From contig JABMQA010000322.1 in the NCBI GenBank assembly GCA_013203545.1, forward strand, positions 1 to 9,978: a stretch of DNA of 9,978 nt. The letters are read 5' to 3'. Made by a program: the position numbers and the translations under genes. Of the stretch, positions 6,914-9,978 are shown piece after piece. The notes under the pieces were generated by a model. That model was given only the letters and a program-made list of their open reading frames with translations. It was not told where the DNA came from and did not search any database. This stretch comes from Bacteroidota bacterium (lineage in GTDB: Bacteria > Bacteroidota > Bacteroidia > Bacteroidales > 4484-276). Numbering within the stretch: the stretch's first letter is position 1; each line of letters opens with the position of its first letter.

Positions 6914-6921
6914 CAAATTTA
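6914..6921 (-). promoter_or_regulatory. Candidate Bacteroidota -7 box for the small-ORF/cytochrome transcript
   Basis: The minus strand reads TAAATTTG, matching TAnnTTTG, 44 bases before the ATG at 6869. A TTTG at 6951-6954 is the nearest -33-like element, but 29 bp spacing is longer than the usual 19-21 bp. The position just downstream of a terminator fits a new transcript start; the motif alone is weak. Confidence 0.3.
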
Positions 6922-7019
6922 CTGTATAGGATGGTTGGGTTGTAAGAAAGCAAACCGAAATAAACAATCAAAATGGAGGGTATTGCCCCTCTCAAAGTTG
7001 CCACAAATATGATTTCAGG

Positions 7020-7033
7020 TTGATATATGTCAT
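7020..7033. promoter_or_regulatory. FNR/CRP-like near-palindrome in the intergenic region
   Basis: TTGATATATGTCAT carries the TGA-N6-TCA core of Crp/Fnr-family operators. It matches FNR's TTGAT half-site exactly on the left and three of five bases on the right. It lies about 100 bp upstream of the candidate -7 box at 6914 and just past the terminator. AT-rich intergenic DNA can produce such a match by chance. Confidence 0.3.
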
Positions 7034-7054
7034 TTTTGGAACAAAGTCCGGGAT

Positions 7055-7079
7055 AAAAAAACAGGGCCCACAGGCCCTG
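7055..7079 (-). terminator. Intrinsic terminator of the FeS/NrfD operon
   Basis: CAGGGCC (7062-7068) and GGCCCTG (7073-7079) form a perfect 7-bp, GC-rich stem with a CACA loop (TGTG on the minus strand). On the minus strand it is followed directly by seven T residues (7061 to 7055). It lies about 50 nt beyond the stop codon at 7131 and marks the end of that operon. The other side of the stem reads AAAAG on the plus strand, so it works only for minus-strand transcription. Confidence 0.9.
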
Positions 7080-7130
7080 AAAAGAAATGAAAAACTGCCC
7101 CTAAAAAAATGAAATAAAAAAAAGGGCATA

Positions 7131-8036
7131 TTAAATTGTATTGGATTTCTTGTTTTTATCCCCGATTTTTTTGATCATGTAAAGCTCATATATGGCATAA
7201 AAATAATGCCCCCAAACGCCTGCAAGCATAATGATGAGAGTTATGATCATCCATAGCGGGGCAATTGGTGTCCATAGTTCACGGGTTGGGGTTTCGGCTG
7301 CCAGTAAATGCCTCGGGATGGCCCAGTCGATCTCAGCAAATTTCTCCACATTACCATAGTCGGGATGATCCAATATTCTTCCAATAACTTTCAGGTTTCC
7401 CAATGAATCCCCGATAATATTGGTCGGATAATCCACATAACCTTCCCCATTTTCTTCAAACCAACCATCGGCGATTTTGAGTAAGCTGAACATACGTGGA
7501 ACAAAAAAGTAAATGTCATCATCGGCAAGGGGCATCATTTCATCATTGGGGCCACGTATTTGACCGGCGAAGTTGATAAATTTCATTTCGTCCTCTTCTG
7601 TAAACGAAATATCGATAAGAACATCTTTATACATCATTTCGTCTTCGGCGGGTTCAAATAACCCGCTGCCCTCAAATTCTGCAAAAATGCTGATATAACC
7701 CTCCTCATCGCAGGGAAAGATATTATTACTGTCGAAATAAACCACCGCCCGCCCGGTTGTGTCCGAAACGGCAACCCCAATCTGCACAGGCCCATTATCA
7801 CCAATAACAAAAAAATTTACCGGCGCTTCTGCCAGTGCCTCTTCGCCATCTTCGGTTTCAGCCAGTAATAGTGCTGTAAAATCCCTGAGATTGTCGGTAT
7901 ATTTCCATGTTGACAATTCCATCGAAACATAGCTTTTTTCATCTGCCAGGCAATTAAAATTTAATAGCGCAATTGCTATTATCAGAAAGGTTGCTAACAA
8001 ACTTCTTTTTGCGGTATATTTGCTTAATGTCTCCAT
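7131..8036 (-). CDS. Exported two-domain protein with C-terminal membrane anchor, putative NrfD-complex subunit
   Basis: I do not recognise a named family. From ATG 8036 the protein has 301 residues. Residues about 11-31 form a signal sequence, possibly cut after CLA. There is no lipobox. About 38-143 and 153-238 look like two beta-rich, Ig-like domains. They share APVNFFV / DDIYFFV, an aspartate- or glutamate-glycine turn followed by an aromatic strand (GRAVVYF / GEGYVDY), and a D-x-x-G (DEEG / DSLG) strand. The second ends in DYGNVEKFAEIDWAIP. Residues about 258-282 form one transmembrane helix preceded by TRELWTPIAPLWM, with a basic cytoplasmic tail. There are no heme or FeS motifs. An in-frame TTG at 8078 would add 14 residues, but ATG 8036 has an AGGA just upstream (spacing only 2) and a better signal peptide. 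It follows the NrfD-like gene by 54 nt and is the last gene before the terminator, suggesting a periplasmic accessory subunit. Confidence 0.85.
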   Translation of the reverse strand: METLSKYTAKRSLLATFLIIAIALLNFNCLADEKSYVSMELSTWKYTDNLRDFTALLLAETEDGEEALAEAPVNFFVIGDNGPVQIGVAVSDTTGRAVVYFDSNNIFPCDEEGYISIFAEFEGSGLFEPAEDEMMYKDVLIDISFTEEDEMKFINFAGQIRGPNDEMMPLADDDIYFFVPRMFSLLKIADGWFEENGEGYVDYPTNIIGDSLGNLKVIGRILDHPDYGNVEKFAEIDWAIPRHLLAAETPTRELWTPIAPLWMIITLIIMLAGVWGHYFYAIYELYMIKKIGDKNKKSNTI

Positions 8037-8090
8037 AATCCTGATTATTAAAGTGCTATTATGAATTATTACGAACAAAGATGAAGCGTT

Positions 8091-9401
8091 TTATTCTTCA
8101 ATATCGGTTGTTTTAGGTGATGAGAGTTCGACGATTGGAATGAATCGTGAAAACAGGGTAAACAACAGGCAGAATGAACCCATACCACCAATTGTCAATA
8201 CCCACTCTACCCAGGTTCCACTGTAGTGAATCCAATCGGCCCGCGAATCCTGAACAGGCAGGTAGGGTGACTCCAGCGTTGGAACAACGATAAGGTACCT
8301 GTTGACCCAAAGGGCAAGAACGACCACCACGGCAGTTATCGTAATTATATTAATTTTTCTGAATTGCGGAATTCCGATAACGATGAGTGGCATCAAAACC
8401 CCTAAATAGTTTGATAGCACAAATAGCCAATAGTACCGGTTGAATAGAATTTGAATGAGCAGCTCGTCATTTTTTTCTGAGCCATACCATTTTGTAAGGT
8501 ATTCGCTAAAGGTAAAATAGCCGAAAAAAGCGGCCAGGACCAGCATGACTACCCCTACATTCACAAAATGCTTCTGGGTAATATACGCCTCGAGGTGATA
8601 AAGTTTACGGTAAATCCACATCACAATAATGAGCACACCGGTACCTGAAAATACAGCAGCAATTACGAAGTAGGGGCCAAAAATAGTGCTGTGCCAGCCA
8701 GGCTGTAATGTTACACTAAAGATCCAGGCCAGTACTGAATAAACGATAATTGCGATGGCCATTACCATTGCTGCCATGATATCGCTTGCCCTGTTTAGCC
8801 TTTTCTGTTGCTCAGGTGCACCGACGTAACCAAGCGCCAAAACTTTGTACAAATTTTTTCGCCATTTCGCCATTTTCAGATTTTCGAAATCACGAATACG
8901 GGCAATATCGCGCAATATTGAAAGGTACAGGTAAATGATGCACCCAAAAATATCGGTGGAAATGGCGATAACGTCCCAGGTAATCGGTGACTGAATCCTG
9001 CCAAACAGAACAAGGTAGGGCAGCCTGTCGAGACGGCCAATACATAATAAAATATACAGTGGGCCTATCAACAGCGAAATAATGGTAATAAATTCAGCCA
9101 TCCTGATCACGGGCTTTCTCCAGGGTGTTCTGAATAATTGCAGTCCCCCTGAAATTAACGCACCGGCATAACTAACGCCCATGAAAAAGATGAAATTAAC
9201 GATATAAATACCCCATACCACATTGTCACGCATCCCTGTAATTATGTGTCCATGCGTTATCTGGGCAACCAGGGCAAATATTCCAAGTAATATCAGGATG
9301 ACCAGAAATATCATCCAAACCCATGTTGTTTTGCCGGGCCGTTCTATCTGATGTTTAAATTCAGACAGGGTACTTGTATAATTGTTTGTTCCTGTTTCCA
9401 T
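8091..9401 (-). CDS. nrfD: NrfD/PsrC family quinone-interacting integral membrane subunit
   Basis: This 436-residue hydrophobic protein has about ten predicted helices, near residues 26-48, 62-88, 100-121, 140-165, 207-229, 238-262, 277-298, 320-345, 350-372 and 396-420. That layout is shared by the ten-helix NrfD relatives such as HmcC, DsrP and the alternative complex III ActC. Recognisable features are the MRDNVVWGIYIVNFIFF start, SYAGALISGG, and the GPLYILLCIGRLDR segment. The family exchanges electrons with menaquinol through the partner FeS subunit. The start is ATG 9401 with a GGAG at 9408-9411 inside the end of the upstream FeS gene. The stop and start codons are two bases apart, so the two genes are probably translationally coupled. 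The symbol denotes the family; orthology to Nrf rather than Hmc, Psr or Dsr is not decided here. Confidence 0.93.
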   Translation of the reverse strand: METGTNNYTSTLSEFKHQIERPGKTTWVWMIFLVILILLGIFALVAQITHGHIITGMRDNVVWGIYIVNFIFFMGVSYAGALISGGLQLFRTPWRKPVIRMAEFITIISLLIGPLYILLCIGRLDRLPYLVLFGRIQSPITWDVIAISTDIFGCIIYLYLSILRDIARIRDFENLKMAKWRKNLYKVLALGYVGAPEQQKRLNRASDIMAAMVMAIAIIVYSVLAWIFSVTLQPGWHSTIFGPYFVIAAVFSGTGVLIIVMWIYRKLYHLEAYITQKHFVNVGVVMLVLAAFFGYFTFSEYLTKWYGSEKNDELLIQILFNRYYWLFVLSNYLGVLMPLIVIGIPQFRKINIITITAVVVVLALWVNRYLIVVPTLESPYLPVQDSRADWIHYSGTWVEWVLTIGGMGSFCLLFTLFSRFIPIVELSSPKTTDIEE

Positions 9402-9403
9402 GA

Positions 9404-9978
9404 TTAGCTCCGATCTTTAAGGTAAGGTGTATCTTTGTATCGCTCTTTAATTTCTTCGTCCAGGCCTTTAAATCCACGCTCAATATCGAACTGGCGGTTG
9501 ACCGGTGGCAGGTAGTAAACACTCGGGCGGGTTCCAAGATTTTCGAGGTACCGATAACCACTCCGGTCTTTAATCAACTGGCTGAATTGAACCGTTTCAG
9601 CGCCATTTGTTACGGCATCCTCATCCACATCACCAAAATATATCACACCCATCGGGCAGGCTTCAACGCAATATGGTAGTTTGTTTTCTGCCAGGCGGTC
9701 GGCGCAAAACACACATTTCGATACCGTGCCCTCCTGTCCGGGAACCGATGATTCGGGATTATACTGAATATCGGAGTCGTATTCTTCATAATCGTTCCAG
9801 GCAAACACACGTGCTGAATAGGGGCATCCCGTCATACAAAACTTGCATCCGATGCATCTGTCATTGTCTACCAGGACAATTCCATCCGAACGTTTATAGG
9901 TGGCACCAACCGGGCAAACACTTACGCACAATGGGTTGTCGCAATGGTAACACGGCTTTGGGAACCAGTAGGGCGCTG
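9404..9978 (-). CDS. 4Fe-4S electron-transfer subunit (NrfC/HmcB/PsrB-like), 5' end outside window
   Basis: The frame is open from the window edge (first full codon at 9976) to TAA at 9404, giving the last 190 residues. Three cysteine clusters are visible: CYHCDNPLCVSVCP (CX2CX4CX3CP, residues 9-22 of the visible part), CIGCKFCMTGCP (CX2CX2CX3CP), and KCVFCADRL followed by YCVEACP (CX2C-x11-CX3CP). They match the later ligand sets of the four-cluster DmsB/NrfC family; the first set should lie upstream. The tail has SGYRYLENLGTRPSVYYLPP, a segment typical of these subunits. The protein would carry electrons between the NrfD-like quinol module and a periplasmic catalytic or multiheme partner encoded outside the window. 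Whether it carries a Tat signal cannot be seen. Confidence 0.95.
   Translation of the reverse strand, partial: APYWFPKPCYHCDNPLCVSVCPVGATYKRSDGIVLVDNDRCIGCKFCMTGCPYSARVFAWNDYEEYDSDIQYNPESSVPGQEGTVSKCVFCADRLAENKLPYCVEACPMGVIYFGDVDEDAVTNGAETVQFSQLIKDRSGYRYLENLGTRPSVYYLPPVNRQFDIERGFKGLDEEIKERYKDTPYLKDRS

Noticed and set aside
7097..7129. TGCCC...GGGCA inverted repeat with an A-rich loop just after the stop at 7131
   Set aside because: A five-base stem around a 23-nt loop is too weak; the perfect stem at 7062-7079 followed by a T tract is the clear terminator.
7131..8078. Longer form of the anchored protein starting at TTG 8078
   Set aside because: The 14 extra residues precede a good ATG-initiated signal peptide and resemble chance translation of leader DNA.
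9404..9931. Initiation of the FeS protein within the window
   Set aside because: The apparent start is an internal TTG within the CX2CX4CX3CP cluster; the frame is open to the window edge and encodes the rest of that cluster.

Overview
The window most likely comes from a member of the Bacteroidota, probably an anaerobic or facultative lineage with a large respiratory chain. Several things suggest this: a secreted protein with a carboxypeptidase-regulatory-like domain, A-rich leaders with weak or absent Shine-Dalgarno sequences, candidate TAnnTTTG promoter boxes, and a moderate, AT-leaning base composition. No database search was possible, so this assignment rests on recognised family features.

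Layout. (1) 1-2439, minus: the N-terminal 813 residues of a large exported beta-propeller protein with 13 regularly spaced Asp-box (BNR) motifs and the start of a carboxypeptidase-regulatory-like domain; its C-terminus lies outside the window. (2) 2440-2618: a divergent promoter region with two overlapping perfect palindromes. (3) 2619-3326, plus: an FNR-type regulator with an N-terminal cysteine cluster and a fourth cysteine that aligns with Cys122 of E. coli FNR. (4) 3327-3535: a convergent intergenic region with a split octamer repeat array around a G-rich, hairpin-forming spacer. (5) 3536-5029, minus: a YbjT-like atypical SDR with a C-terminal DUF2867 domain, starting at TTG. (6) 5075-6574, minus: a membrane-anchored NapC/NirT-type cytochrome c with seven heme-binding motifs. 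(7) 6651-6869, minus: a small 72-residue protein of unknown function. (8) 6870-7130: intergenic, with an intrinsic terminator, a candidate promoter box and an FNR/CRP-like near-palindrome. (9) 7131-9978, minus: the distal part of an operon encoding a 4Fe-4S electron-transfer protein (5' end missing), an NrfD/PsrC-type quinol-interacting membrane protein with about ten helices, and an unrecognised exported protein held by a C-terminal membrane helix.

How the genes work together. The FeS protein and NrfD-like protein form the classic module that passes electrons between the quinone pool and a periplasmic redox enzyme (compare Nrf, Hmc, Psr, Dsr and the alternative complex III). The two-domain anchored protein is probably a further subunit. 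Beyond the terminator, the heptaheme NapC/NirT cytochrome offers a second route from quinol to periplasmic acceptors. The terminal enzyme is not in the window; the genes just upstream of 9978 should identify it. The FNR-like protein next door is a plausible oxygen or redox regulator of these genes. That link is inferred from proximity and one weak operator-like site, not demonstrated.
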